Positions 18,365 through 27,465 of a DNA stretch of 61,916 nt are shown piece by piece (the first letter of the stretch is position 1; the number at the start of each line of letters is the position of its first letter). A program made the translations under genes and the position numbers. The notes below the pieces were generated by a model. The model had not been told where the DNA came from and made no database searches. It saw only the letters and a list, made by a program, of their open reading frames with translations. The stretch is from UBA8914 sp034002905 (lineage in GTDB: Bacteria > Pseudomonadota > Alphaproteobacteria > UBA9219). The stretch is taken from assembly GCA_034002905.1 (NCBI GenBank), contig JAVEZQ010000011.1, forward strand, positions 1 to 61,916. Direction: 5' to 3'.

Positions 18365-18880
18365 TTAGCCGTAAATAACTGTAACAGTGAAGCTCGGAGC
18401 AGGTGTCGAACCAGCTGTCTGCGAACCATCAGCAGAGATTGTAACACCGAGTGTCAGATCCTGACCAGCCCCAGGCGCCAAAGCCCCCGTTACACCGGTA
18501 TCACAATCTGTTGTAAGCACAGAGTTGTACAAACAAGTTGCGGCAGAAGGCGTTACGTTCCCGTCAGCCACATACGAACCTGTGCTGATTGCAACGGTTT
18601 GCGTTGTAGAACCTGTGATATGCACAACACCGGCATTCGGCGAACCACCAATGGCAACACCGCCACCACCTGTGGACAAAGCACCGGTTGTATCAACCGT
18701 ATAGGTACCTGAGGTCAACGCCTGAAGAATACCGAAATCGATAGGCGTCGGGTTCGTCAGCGTCAACGCCGTATCAAAGCTCATATCAATGTCAACAGAC
18801 TGCGTTGCGGCATAAGCTCCACCGGCTGCAAAGAAAGATGCTGCCACGGCAAGGGCTAGATATTTTTTACTAATTTTCAT
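18365..18880 (-). CDS. DUF4402-type major pilin-like subunit
   Basis: The product is 171 residues with AGGAGAAAAAC before the ATG. The signal peptide is clear and ends in GGAYA. The mature protein starts ATQSVDIDMSFDTALTL with PIDFGILQALTSGTY, then STTQTVAISTGSYVADG and a Cys pair in ATCLYNSVLTTDC, and ends SFTVTVIYG. It is the closest of the three to the copy at 11905. First gene of the locus, with a strong ribosome-binding site, a hairpin after it and a CtrA-like box upstream, so it is the best candidate for the main fibre subunit. Confidence 0.8.
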   Translation of the reverse strand: MKISKKYLALAVAASFFAAGGAYAATQSVDIDMSFDTALTLTNPTPIDFGILQALTSGTYTVDTTGALSTGGGGVAIGGSPNAGVVHITGSTTQTVAISTGSYVADGNVTPSAATCLYNSVLTTDCDTGVTGALAPGAGQDLTLGVTISADGSQTAGSTPAPSFTVTVIYG

Positions 18881-19005
18881 GTTTTTCTCCTGCGACTAGG
18901 GTGCTGATATACATCCTTACCCCCATAGATTCTTGTCATACAAAATCTCACGGTTATGGATAGAAAGATGATATCACCGGACGGCGACAGAATACTTGCG
19001 TGTGG

Positions 19006-19020
19006 TTAACATGGTCTTAA
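19006..19020. promoter_or_regulatory. CtrA-type box upstream of the DUF4402 pilin
   Basis: TTAA, seven bases, TTAA fits the full CtrA recognition pattern. It lies 126-140 bases before the pilin ATG and about 200 bases before the divergent carbamoyltransferase. A weaker TTAATCCATGATAAT overlaps it. The rest of the 18881-19213 gap is AT-rich and without a gene. Confidence 0.55.
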
Positions 19021-19213
19021 TCCATGATAATCACACAGTTATACTGTGTCTTTCAAGCACTACGCTTGTATATATCTGAAATTAAATGCATTTTACTGTA
19101 TGCGTAAAGCCTTTTAAATATATGGGGTTCTTGCTTATGGACACACCCTCCAAAAGATTTTACTCATTGATCCCGCATCATCATTTCTCCATGCAAGAAG
19201 GAAACAGCTCCAA

Positions 19214-21265
19214 ATGCCGGATCTTGTTATTGGGACAAAAGGGATAGGACACGACACATCCGTGGCCTTGGTCGATCAAAGCGGGAATGTGCTTTATGCC
19301 CTGACTGGCGAGCGTTTTTCAAACGTGAAACATGACAATACGTTTCCTTTTGCCTGCTTTGATACGATTAAGGAAATAATCGAAAAAGAAAATCTCGGCT
19401 CCGTACGCTTTGCTGTTCTTTCAAATGACCCCTTACACAATATAAAAGCCCGTCTCTTTACACTGATAAAGGATGTTCTTCCTTCCGATATGGCGTCCCT
19501 TATCGAAAACTCTATTCTTAGCGCCCTTCCCGATCTTCTCACGGCGCAAGATCGCGATGTATTTATGAATTCCATCCAAAGTCAATTCCACCTTGAGAAA
19601 GATCAAAAGATCGTAATTGAGTGGATTCAACGTGCATTATGGGGTTATCAACGGGATTGTCGCATCCTCAACAAACTTCAAGGGCTGTTTCCAGATAGCG
19701 AGATCTTCACAACCACCCATCACATGGCGCATGCCGCAAGCGCCTATTACCCTTCCGGCTTTGATCGGTCGGCTATCTTATGTATCGATGGTTATGGCGA
19801 GAACGAAACGATTACCTTATGTGAAGGAACAAAGGCTGGTATTCACATACTGAATTCCTCGTCACTGCCCCACAGTATAGGTATTCTGTACGAGATCATG
19901 ACTGAGTTTCTGGGCTTTCATGGTTTTTCAGATGCTTATAAAGTGATGGGTATGGCCGCTTATGGCGAGCCTCGCTTTACCCATCTGTTTAATCAATTGG
20001 GACAGGTAGAGGAAGACGGAACATTCAGGTTAAATCTTGGCGCCCTTTTATTACCAAACGAAATCGAAAAGCCGTGGTCAACACGATGCCTTGCGCTCAG
20101 CCCCAAACTCCAAAAAATCCTTGGCGGTCCACGAGGCGAAGGGGAACCCATTACACAGACGCATTATGACATCGCCAATTCGTTTCAACGTTTTGTCGAA
20201 GATATTGGCGTTGCTCTGGCGAAATCCTTGCGGACACAACTGCCAGACTGCGACTCCCTTTGCCTTGCGGGAGGCGTTGCACTCAACGGGCTGATGAACC
20301 AACGTATTTTCAAAGAAGCTGGTTTCAAAAATATCTTCATCCAACCTGCGGCCTCTGATGATGGCCTATCTCTTGGCGCGGCATTGGCCGTTGTAGCCGA
20401 GAAATATGGTCGTCCCCCTGTCGAACGCGTAAAGAATATGTTCTTGGGGCCTGAACGCGATAAGGATGAGTCCTATCAAGAAATTGAAAGGCTTGGCTTA
20501 CACTATACCTGCCCCAACGACCCAGCCGCCACCGTAGCCGAGCTTCTTGCTCAAGGACATGTTATTGCCCGCTACAGTGGTCGAAGTGAGTTTGGCCCAC
20601 GCGCCCTAGGCAATCGCAGTATTCTGGCCAGCCCACTCAAAGCTGAGATGAAGGATATTATCAACGCACGCATAAAGCATCGCGAGCCCTTCCGCCCCTT
20701 TGCTCCGGCCTGTCTTGCCGAAGATGTCTCAAGTTTCTTTGATGCCGACGAAGACGCTGAATATATGCTTCTGATTTGCCAAGTTAGGGAAGACAAGAAG
20801 CATCTACTCCCCGCTGTTGTCCATGCAGATGGCACGGCGCGTGTTCAGTCGGTTAAGAAAGATAGCAACCCCGGCTTCTATAATATCATTTCTGCCTTCA
20901 AAGAAATCACTGGCATACCGGTTGTGATCAACACGTCATTTAACGTCAACGGCGAAGCCATTGTCGAAACACCTCTCGACGCGATCGAGTGTTTTCTATA
21001 CACGGACATCGATTATTTGCTGATAGAAGACAGGCTTATCTCCAAGAAAGACAACGAAGACAAACGGATCATCGAACCTGCAGAAACTTTTCTTTCTCGG
21101 CGTCGGGACCGTTTTCTATCTCACTATCCACGAGAAGAAAATTTCTATCCCTCGCTCAACAGTTCCTTGACCTTACCCGCCAGCTGCTTGAGCGAGAATG
21201 GCTTGCTCAGGAAATGGATTTCCTCACCAGACTTAAACTGTTCACGCAAACGGTCCTCTGTATAA
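19214..21265 (+). CDS. NodU/CmcH-family carbamoyltransferase
   Basis: The product is 683 residues. The N-terminal Kae1/ASKHA-like domain starts with GHDTSVALVDQ and holds the metal-binding HHMAHAASAYYPSGF and ILCIDGYGENET. The C-terminal domain contains LAGGVALNGLMNQ and the family signature SEFGPRALGNRSILASP, with SFNVNGEAIVETP near its end. The enzyme transfers carbamoyl from carbamoyl phosphate to a hydroxyl of a sugar or antibiotic, through carbamoyl-AMP. The conserved domain ends near DRLISKKD; the last 68 or so residues are extra and the final 121 bases overlap the 3' end of cckA on the other strand. No other antibiotic or nodulation genes are near, so a surface glycan is the likely acceptor (inference). 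Confidence 0.85.
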   Translation: MPDLVIGTKGIGHDTSVALVDQSGNVLYALTGERFSNVKHDNTFPFACFDTIKEIIEKENLGSVRFAVLSNDPLHNIKARLFTLIKDVLPSDMASLIENSILSALPDLLTAQDRDVFMNSIQSQFHLEKDQKIVIEWIQRALWGYQRDCRILNKLQGLFPDSEIFTTTHHMAHAASAYYPSGFDRSAILCIDGYGENETITLCEGTKAGIHILNSSSLPHSIGILYEIMTEFLGFHGFSDAYKVMGMAAYGEPRFTHLFNQLGQVEEDGTFRLNLGALLLPNEIEKPWSTRCLALSPKLQKILGGPRGEGEPITQTHYDIANSFQRFVEDIGVALAKSLRTQLPDCDSLCLAGGVALNGLMNQRIFKEAGFKNIFIQPAASDDGLSLGAALAVVAEKYGRPPVERVKNMFLGPERDKDESYQEIERLGLHYTCPNDPAATVAELLAQGHVIARYSGRSEFGPRALGNRSILASPLKAEMKDIINARIKHREPFRPFAPACLAEDVSSFFDADEDAEYMLLICQVREDKKHLLPAVVHADGTARVQSVKKDSNPGFYNIISAFKEITGIPVVINTSFNVNGEAIVETPLDAIECFLYTDIDYLLIEDRLISKKDNEDKRIIEPAETFLSRRRDRFLSHYPREENFYPSLNSSLTLPASCLSENGLLRKWISSPDLNCSRKRSSV

Positions 21266-23685
21266 CCGGACACAAAAACGACCTTGATGTGCGGCCACTT
21301 TTCTTTCACATGCTTATAAAGTGTCGGTCCATCCATTTGCGGCATAACGACATCCGTGACGATAAGGTCAATTTGTTCGCCATAATTCTTGAGAACATCA
21401 ACAGCCTCTTCGCCGCTACGCGCCTCAAAGACGTTGTATCCTTTGTTCTTGAGGGCGCGAGTTGAGAAGACGCGAACGGCATCCTCATCCTCGACCAAAA
21501 GAACAGACCCTGCTCCCGTTAAATCTGGCCCCGGCTTTTCCTCTGACTCATCATCATTCGCGACCGCCGCCGTGACCTGTTCCTGATTAGCCAAGACGGG
21601 CAAATAAACAACAAAACGGGTTCCCTTGCCCACCTTGCTCTCAACATCAATAAAACCGCCTGTCTGGCGGACAACGCCATAAACGGTCGACAGACCGAGT
21701 CCTGTCCCCGAACCAACTTCCTTGGTTGAGAAGAAGGGCTCAAAAACACGCGTGATGATTTCCTTGGGAATGCCACACCCCGTATCGGCAACTTCGATAC
21801 CGACATAACGCCCCGGCGGCATTTCATCCTGACCATGATGGGTAGGCTTGTTCTGGATATGATTATAGGTCTTGACCAAAACCGTCCCACCCTCTGGCAT
21901 GGCATCGCGAGCATTGACAACCAGATTGATAATCACCTGCTCGAGCTGACCCTGATCGCATTTCACGAGGCCAATATCACGGCCATGGTTCATATTGAGC
22001 TGGATCTGGGCACCAATCAGACGACGCAGAAGATTGGTGAGTTCCGAAACGACATCAACAATATTGATAACCTTGGGCTGCAATGTTTGCTGGCGCGAGA
22101 AAGCGAGGAGTTGTCGGACCAAGTTCGCAGCACGATTGCCGTTTTGCTTAATCTGCATAATATCCGTGAAGCTCTGATCACCTGGCTTGTGCCTTTGGAG
22201 CAGCAAATCACAGAAGCCTATCATCGCAGTGAGCAAATTATTGAAATCGTGGGCCACGCCACCTGCGAGCTGGCCAATGGCCTGCATCTTCATCGACTGG
22301 GCAAATTGCGTTTCAAGACGTTTCTGCTCCGTGACATCGATGAAATAGAGCATCAAGCCTTCTTGCCCCTCGACATCCGGCGTAGGCGAACTGGCCACAA
22401 AACGGCGCGCAAAGACATGCGCCGTGATTTCGCGATCAGCCTGCATATGCACTTCGATGGGTTTGACAAGGTCCGTTCCGCCCAAAATGTGCGATAGCTC
22501 TTTAAGAGCCCCTTCACGATCCGATTGAAGGATCAAATCAGCCAGTTCACGGCTGATGACAGACTCGCGTTTCTGGCGCGAGATTTTCAAGAAAGCCTGA
22601 TTGCACTCCATGATTGCAAATTTGGAGTCGAGCAACAAAATGCCAATCGGAGCTTCGGCAAAAAGGCGCTGGAATCGATACTCAGAAAGCGAAAGAGCCA
22701 TCTGCCATTCACGTTCCGGCGACAGATCGCGGACGATTGAACGTGTCCGAAGAGACTTACCATCTTCACACGCAACAACAGTCTGCGTAATTGCGACGGG
22801 GAACAAAGAACCGTCACGACGGCGAAAAACAACCTCCCCGCGCAACTCGCCATGCGGGCCACCTGTCACAGCATAAGCCGAAACGCCTAACGGCGCTTCA
22901 TTCATAATATCGTGGATACGTACGTCACCTCTGACCAACTCATCAGGCGTGACCTGAAGCCATTGTGCCATTGTCTCGTTGACAAATTTAAAACGTCCGT
23001 GCTGGTCAACCGAGAAGATGCCGACTGGCGCGTGCGCCATAAAATCGAGCAATTTGTTCTGCTCGTCCTGCATGGCGCGTTCCATGCGACGCCGCTCGCT
23101 AATATCTTCGAAACGCCAATGGCAATAACGGTTATGCCCATCAATAGGTCTGGCAATAATGCGCCGCCATTCAATAATGCGTGTGCCGCGCATCACAGGT
23201 AGGTCAGCAATAACCGACTGTCCTTCCTGCAAGTTCTCGCTCAGCAGACGAAACTTCTCTTCATTGTCTGGCGTGCCGCCAAAGCGCTTCTTAAGAGCCT
23301 CCATAACGGGGCGGGAGCCAAGATCAATCCAGCCCCGGAAAGCCCGGTTAGCCATCACAATGTTCCCATCGTAATCCACGATGAGCTGAGGCGTGAGCAT
23401 GGAATGGAACGCCTCGCGCAACAAAATCTCTTCGGCGGCATCGTCGTGCATATGCTTAATCTGCCACCAGACCGTTCCCGACATGCCCAACAGCGACGCC
23501 GCAAGAAGCCCGCCGATAATCATACCCGCACTGTCGCCCGCGAAATAGGGCGCAAGAACGGCAACGAGGCCAAGTGCTGTTAGGACGGCCAGAGCTTGAA
23601 ACATCCGACGCATGAGGGCGAGCTTGTTTCCGCCTGCGGTTGGGAGAACGCGGGGCGTCATCCAGCGCACAAGGCGATCAAACAT
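21145..23685 (-). CDS. cckA: CckA-type hybrid sensor histidine kinase
   Basis: The product is 846 residues from the ATG at 23685; the frame is open to a TTG at 23742 and the start is uncertain. Two membrane helices near the N-terminus are followed by about three PAS domains (one with PVGIFSVDQHGRFKFVN, another with PIGILLLDSKFAIMECN), a DHp helix with the phosphorylated His in AGGVAHDFNNLLTAMIG, a HATPase domain with DTGCGIP and GTGLGLSTVYG, and a receiver domain with VEDEDAVR, phospho-acceptor Asp in DLIVTDVVMPQMDG and Lys in FLSKPFS. This is the order of CckA, the membrane kinase that feeds phosphate through ChpT to CtrA in alphaproteobacteria. CtrA-like boxes elsewhere in the window fit that circuit. 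The gene sits between carbamoyltransferase and infA. Confidence 0.88.
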   Translation of the reverse strand: MFDRLVRWMTPRVLPTAGGNKLALMRRMFQALAVLTALGLVAVLAPYFAGDSAGMIIGGLLAASLLGMSGTVWWQIKHMHDDAAEEILLREAFHSMLTPQLIVDYDGNIVMANRAFRGWIDLGSRPVMEALKKRFGGTPDNEEKFRLLSENLQEGQSVIADLPVMRGTRIIEWRRIIARPIDGHNRYCHWRFEDISERRRMERAMQDEQNKLLDFMAHAPVGIFSVDQHGRFKFVNETMAQWLQVTPDELVRGDVRIHDIMNEAPLGVSAYAVTGGPHGELRGEVVFRRRDGSLFPVAITQTVVACEDGKSLRTRSIVRDLSPEREWQMALSLSEYRFQRLFAEAPIGILLLDSKFAIMECNQAFLKISRQKRESVISRELADLILQSDREGALKELSHILGGTDLVKPIEVHMQADREITAHVFARRFVASSPTPDVEGQEGLMLYFIDVTEQKRLETQFAQSMKMQAIGQLAGGVAHDFNNLLTAMIGFCDLLLQRHKPGDQSFTDIMQIKQNGNRAANLVRQLLAFSRQQTLQPKVINIVDVVSELTNLLRRLIGAQIQLNMNHGRDIGLVKCDQGQLEQVIINLVVNARDAMPEGGTVLVKTYNHIQNKPTHHGQDEMPPGRYVGIEVADTGCGIPKEIITRVFEPFFSTKEVGSGTGLGLSTVYGVVRQTGGFIDVESKVGKGTRFVVYLPVLANQEQVTAAVANDDESEEKPGPDLTGAGSVLLVEDEDAVRVFSTRALKNKGYNVFEARSGEEAVDVLKNYGEQIDLIVTDVVMPQMDGPTLYKHVKEKWPHIKVVFVSGYTEDRLREQFKSGEEIHFLSKPFSLKQLAGKVKELLSEG

Positions 23686-23745
23686 CCTATGGGCCAATCG
23701 ATTTGTCACATGTCCCTGCTTTGTACTAATCGTATAAGACAAACG

Positions 23746-23764
23746 GAATCACGGGAATCGAATC
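23746..23764. promoter_or_regulatory. Three GANTC sites upstream of cckA
   Basis: GAATC occurs at 23746, 23755 and 23760, three sites in 19 bases, directly upstream of the cckA reading frame and 60-80 bases from its likely ATG. GANTC is the CcrM methylation site in alphaproteobacteria; methylation state at promoters can couple transcription to replication. Function here is inferred. Confidence 0.45.
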
Positions 23765-23850
23765 GTACTCCCGAACCGCTCCTCAGTGATGCAACAAGAA
23801 CGGTATGCAAGAAGTTAACAAATTAACTTTTTACGATTCTTTTTATTGAA

Positions 23851-24069
23851 TTATTTATGACGGAAGGTGATCCGACCCTTGGTCAGGTCATATGGTGTCA
23901 TCTCCACATTCACCTTGTCGCCGGCCAAAACACGGATACGATTTTTGCGCATTTTGCCAGATGTATGCGCTAGAACCTCATGCCCGTTGTCTAATTTGAC
24001 ACGGAACATGGCGTTAGGCAGAATTTCGGTTACAACGCCTTCAAACTCAAGTAAATCTTCTTTGGACAT
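23851..24069 (-). CDS. infA: Translation initiation factor IF-1
   Basis: The product is 72 residues from the ATG at 24069; a GTG at 24087 would add six residues that the family does not have. The sequence MSKEDLLEFEGVVTEILPN then continues as a nearly canonical IF-1, with RVKLDNGHEVLAHTSGK and MRKNRIRVLAGD in the middle and MTPYDLTKGRITFRHK at the end: a five-stranded OB fold that binds the ribosomal A site during initiation and helps place the initiator tRNA. It has its own transcript likely, downstream of an unrelated gene in the opposite direction. The flanking gap 24070-24332 shows no other gene. Confidence 0.97.
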   Translation of the reverse strand: MSKEDLLEFEGVVTEILPNAMFRVKLDNGHEVLAHTSGKMRKNRIRVLAGDKVNVEMTPYDLTKGRITFRHK

Positions 24070-24332
24070 CCCTATTCTTTCACTCACCGTAACATGCGCG
24101 GAAAATGGCGCTTTTCGCGCCCTTCGTCAAGCAAGATCATCATTTTAGGTATTAACCAACCTTTTTCTAGCATTTGATTGGGGTTAACGGCTCCTTGCCG
24201 CAGCTTATGGCGCTGGTTTGCCGGTCTGGATAACCGGCCAAGGTGCCTCCATGCCCCCAAATAGCCATAGACAGACGGCATACTGGCACCACTTACCCCT
24301 TTACCTGATGACCATTATGGGAGGGTGTGGTT

Positions 24333-26003
24333 ATGTCAGTATTCGAACTTGGGCTTGCCCTTCTAGAAGGCATTGCCCTCATCGCCTCCCCTTGTATTCT
24401 ACCCATCTTGCCCCTCATACTAGTCACATCCATGTCTGGCGGTCGAGGCCAACCTTTTGGGGTCATCCTTGGCTTTATTTTCTCGTTTAGCCTGTTTGCC
24501 TTTGCCTCTCGATGGCTTATCGGTGCCTTTCATCTCAACCTTGACCTCGTCAAAAACATATCGCTGGGCTTGTTAGCCGCGTTTGGTTTCGTACTTCTAT
24601 CTGAACGTCTATCCGAAAAATTCACCCTCGCGGCACAAGGTGCAGCCAATTTGGGACAAAAACTGGCAGGTTCCCAACGCACTGGGTTTTGGGGCGGCCT
24701 ATCAGCAGGCAGCCTGATTGGTTTGATCTGGACGCCATGCGCGGGCCCTATTCTTGGAGCGGTGCTGGTTCAAATCATCCGGCAGGAAAGTGACACACAA
24801 TCACTTGCTCTACTTCTTGCCTTTTCGATCGGCGCAGGCATTCCGATGTTGCTCATCGCCTTAACAGGAAGGACGCTCATGAAACAATTGTCTTTCTTTC
24901 AACGCCACGCACGAGCCGTGCGCGAAACGCTTGCCGTTCTGATTTTGGCCTCTGTTGCTTTCATCGCCTCTGGCGTCGATGCTACGACACTTATTTCTCG
25001 AAAGGAGGTTACTACCATGTCCACTGATCCCTCAAACACCCCCTCCCCGGACACGGGCCTGATTCACGGACTCAAAACAAGCTATCCCGCCCCCGAACTC
25101 AAAGGATTGGGGCAGTGGTTTAATAGCGCGCCACTTACACTCGACTCTCTTCGTGGGAAGGTTGTTCTGATTGATTTCTGGACCTATTCCTGTATCAACT
25201 GCATTCGCACCCTGCCCTACCTCAAAGCATGGGATGCAAAGTATCGTGAGAAAGGACTCGTGATTCTTGGCCTACACGCGCCGGAATTTGCCTTTGAACA
25301 AGATCCCGACAACGTCGCCCGCGCGATAGAAAAGTACGGGATCAAATATCCGGTCGCGCAGGACAATATTTTTTCAACATGGAAAGCCTATGACAACCGC
25401 TATTGGCCGGCTCATTACCTCATCGATCAAGAAGGGCGCGTTGTCTATACACATCATGGCGAGGGCGAATATGACACGACCGAGCATAATATTCGAACAC
25501 TCCTCGGGTTAAGCGCAGAAGGAACGCCAACCCCAGAAACTACAACAAAAAGCTATACGCCCCAAACGCCGGAAACTTATCTTGGATATGCACGGGCTGA
25601 GTTGTTTGCGGGCCAAAAACCTCTGACGGCTTCCGGAAATGGCCTGTTCGCCTACCCCTCTTTCACACCTTTGCATCACTGGTCCTTAAATGGATCATGG
25701 AGTGTACAAGACGAGAAAATCCGGGCGCTGAAATCTGGGGACAGCCTACGGCTCAATTTCTTGTCACGCAAAGTATACCTTGTGATGGGATCACAAAACA
25801 ATCAACCCTTACGCGTCTCTATCCGTCTAAACGGCAAACTTCCAGACGATAAATCCAGTGGCGATGTGAAAAACGGACAGGTTATTGTCGACCGCCACGC
25901 GCTCTATACGCTAATTGATATGGGTGAAACAGCCAACGGACAGCTGGACGTAGAAGCACTTGACCCCGGACTAGAGCTCTACGCCTTTACCTTTGGAGAG
26001 TAG
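24333..26003 (+). CDS. dipZ: DipZ-like protein: CcdA-type membrane domain fused to a thioredoxin-like domain
   Basis: The product is 556 residues. The ATG at 24333 has GGGAGGG seven bases upstream. Residues 1-220 are a CcdA-type domain of about six helices, with its two conserved cysteines in IASPCILPILPL and WTPCAGPILGAV. A TlpA/thioredoxin-like domain follows, with active site YSCINCIRTLPYL (CxxC), then GLHAPEFAFEQ and the cis-Pro region. The last 130 residues form a beta-rich, carbohydrate-binding-like domain as in Mycobacterium DipZ. The protein should move reducing equivalents from cytoplasmic thioredoxin across the membrane to periplasmic disulfides, for instance in cytochrome c maturation or oxidative repair. 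It stands alone between infA and the convergent amyloid operon. Confidence 0.88.
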   Translation: MSVFELGLALLEGIALIASPCILPILPLILVTSMSGGRGQPFGVILGFIFSFSLFAFASRWLIGAFHLNLDLVKNISLGLLAAFGFVLLSERLSEKFTLAAQGAANLGQKLAGSQRTGFWGGLSAGSLIGLIWTPCAGPILGAVLVQIIRQESDTQSLALLLAFSIGAGIPMLLIALTGRTLMKQLSFFQRHARAVRETLAVLILASVAFIASGVDATTLISRKEVTTMSTDPSNTPSPDTGLIHGLKTSYPAPELKGLGQWFNSAPLTLDSLRGKVVLIDFWTYSCINCIRTLPYLKAWDAKYREKGLVILGLHAPEFAFEQDPDNVARAIEKYGIKYPVAQDNIFSTWKAYDNRYWPAHYLIDQEGRVVYTHHGEGEYDTTEHNIRTLLGLSAEGTPTPETTTKSYTPQTPETYLGYARAELFAGQKPLTASGNGLFAYPSFTPLHHWSLNGSWSVQDEKIRALKSGDSLRLNFLSRKVYLVMGSQNNQPLRVSIRLNGKLPDDKSSGDVKNGQVIVDRHALYTLIDMGETANGQLDVEALDPGLELYAFTFGE

Positions 26004-26019
26004 AACTCTATGTCGTCGA

Positions 26020-27366
26020 TTAGAACAACGTGCCAAGACGTACCGGCACGCGCAAGCCGACGCGAACATCTGGGGCTTCACGCGTCGCGCCGACTTCGAC
26101 ATTCATGTTGAGGCTTGTAATCGGATTAAAGCGATAGCTTGCACCGACCATAAACGCGCCAACACTGGCTGTGTCACTGCGGCTCGTACTGAGGGCACCT
26201 GTGCCAACATCCTGATTGTCCTGAGTTGTCTCAAAGACATAGCTGTGCTTATAGCCGAGCGTAAAGGAGGTCTCAGGATTGATCGAAAATCCCATTCCAG
26301 CGCTGATGTTGATAGCATCACCCGGATCGACATTGCCAATGCGTGTGTTTCCGAACGTCTTGTTGACATCCGAATCCATGTTGTAAACATAGCCAAGATT
26401 GGTAAAGAGCACGGCAGGATCGGAAACTTTGATTGCCGTTAAGCTGGCCTCGGCAGAATGGAAGCCCGTACCCGTTGGCAACTCCGTGGCAACGTTGTCA
26501 GAGTCATAAGGGACATCAAACGGACCATCGGCATTGTTTGCCTTGTATCGCACGTTACCAACAAGGAAGGGCCAACCATCTTTGCCTGCGTTAAACTGAT
26601 AAGACGCTCCAGCATCAATATCACCCAAACCATTTCCCTCGATTCGATTACGTGTCGTCACGCCTGTCGATGTATTTGTTTCCGAGGTCGTATCCGAACG
26701 ATAAACATAAGGTACACGAATATCTGCTTCCAAGCGATTGGTCAGGCCCAAGCGGAAACGATTGGAGTCCTGTACGATCTGGCGCTTGGCTGTTGTTGCG
26801 TTGGCCGAGCCAATGAAGACGACCTCAGCGACCTGAACGCCGTTAAAGGTAAAAATGTTATTCGTGGTATTCACATACTCAAGCGAATTTTCGTACATCA
26901 GAACACCCTTGGGCGTCAGAACACCGCCAACATCAGGCAAAACGGCAACTTCAGGCCGCTTCTCTTCTTCTTTAGGTGGGGCAACGATCGAAGTTGCCGC
27001 AACAGCAGGTTCGGAAACCTTGACGTCTGTTTTCTGAGAAGACTTGGCGTCTGGGCCAGCGCCCGTGCCAACGGATGCCTTCAGTTCAAGATCACTAGCA
27101 GGTCTCACGCTCGCCTCGACCATTTTAGCCAGCTCATCAAGCTTGGTACGCTGCGCGGCCATTTCTTTTTCTTGTGCCGAGAGCTTCTCACGTTGCTCTG
27201 CCAAGGCCTTTTCCTGTTTGGCTAGAAGAGCCGCCTGTTTCTTCAGGCTCGCTTTCATCGTCGAAACATCTGTCGGAGCCTCCGCGGCGAAAGACGGCGT
27301 GACCGCCAGAACAAGCGAAAGAGCAGAAGCCGCTAAAACAAAACGTAAAGATTTGTGGAAAGCCAT
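26020..27366 (-). CDS. FapF-like outer-membrane barrel with N-terminal coiled coil
   Basis: The product is 448 residues from the ATG at 27366. The signal peptide ends near PSFAAEA. Residues about 40-85 are a strong coiled coil (KQAALLAKQEKALAEQREKL). After a linker, GGVLTPKGVLMYENSLEYV opens the barrel, followed by FNGVQVAEVVFIG and NRLEADIRVPYVY, and the chain ends in a terminal Phe as outer-membrane proteins do. Coiled coil plus this barrel opening is the pattern of FapF, the trimeric pore that exports FapC amyloid in Pseudomonas; the barrel also matches the broad phenol-degradation MetA-type transporter family. Last gene of the operon, preceded by a hairpin. The pore role follows from family and context. 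Confidence 0.8.
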   Translation of the reverse strand: MAFHKSLRFVLAASALSLVLAVTPSFAAEAPTDVSTMKASLKKQAALLAKQEKALAEQREKLSAQEKEMAAQRTKLDELAKMVEASVRPASDLELKASVGTGAGPDAKSSQKTDVKVSEPAVAATSIVAPPKEEEKRPEVAVLPDVGGVLTPKGVLMYENSLEYVNTTNNIFTFNGVQVAEVVFIGSANATTAKRQIVQDSNRFRLGLTNRLEADIRVPYVYRSDTTSETNTSTGVTTRNRIEGNGLGDIDAGASYQFNAGKDGWPFLVGNVRYKANNADGPFDVPYDSDNVATELPTGTGFHSAEASLTAIKVSDPAVLFTNLGYVYNMDSDVNKTFGNTRIGNVDPGDAINISAGMGFSINPETSFTLGYKHSYVFETTQDNQDVGTGALSTSRSDTASVGAFMVGASYRFNPITSLNMNVEVGATREAPDVRVGLRVPVRLGTLF

Positions 27367-27395
27367 GAGATTCGTCCCCAGTTCATCAAAAAGAT

Positions 27396-27427
27396 GACGG
27401 AGTATCTCTTCCCAAAGACACTCCGTC
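27396..27427 (-). terminator. Hairpin between the FapE-like and FapF-like genes
   Basis: GACGGAGT and ACTCCGTC pair in a perfect 8-bp stem with a 16-base loop, followed on the minus strand by ATCTTTTTG. It stands in the gap before the barrel gene and may act as an attenuator that lowers pore synthesis relative to the subunits. Confidence 0.55.
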
Positions 27428-27465
27428 AAGTAAGGCCTAGAACAAATATGATACCTGTTCCATAT

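Noticed and set aside
26458..27225. Open frame of 255 codons on the plus strand
   Set aside because: It is antisense to the FapF-like barrel; composition is Arg/Cys-rich as expected of a mirror frame.
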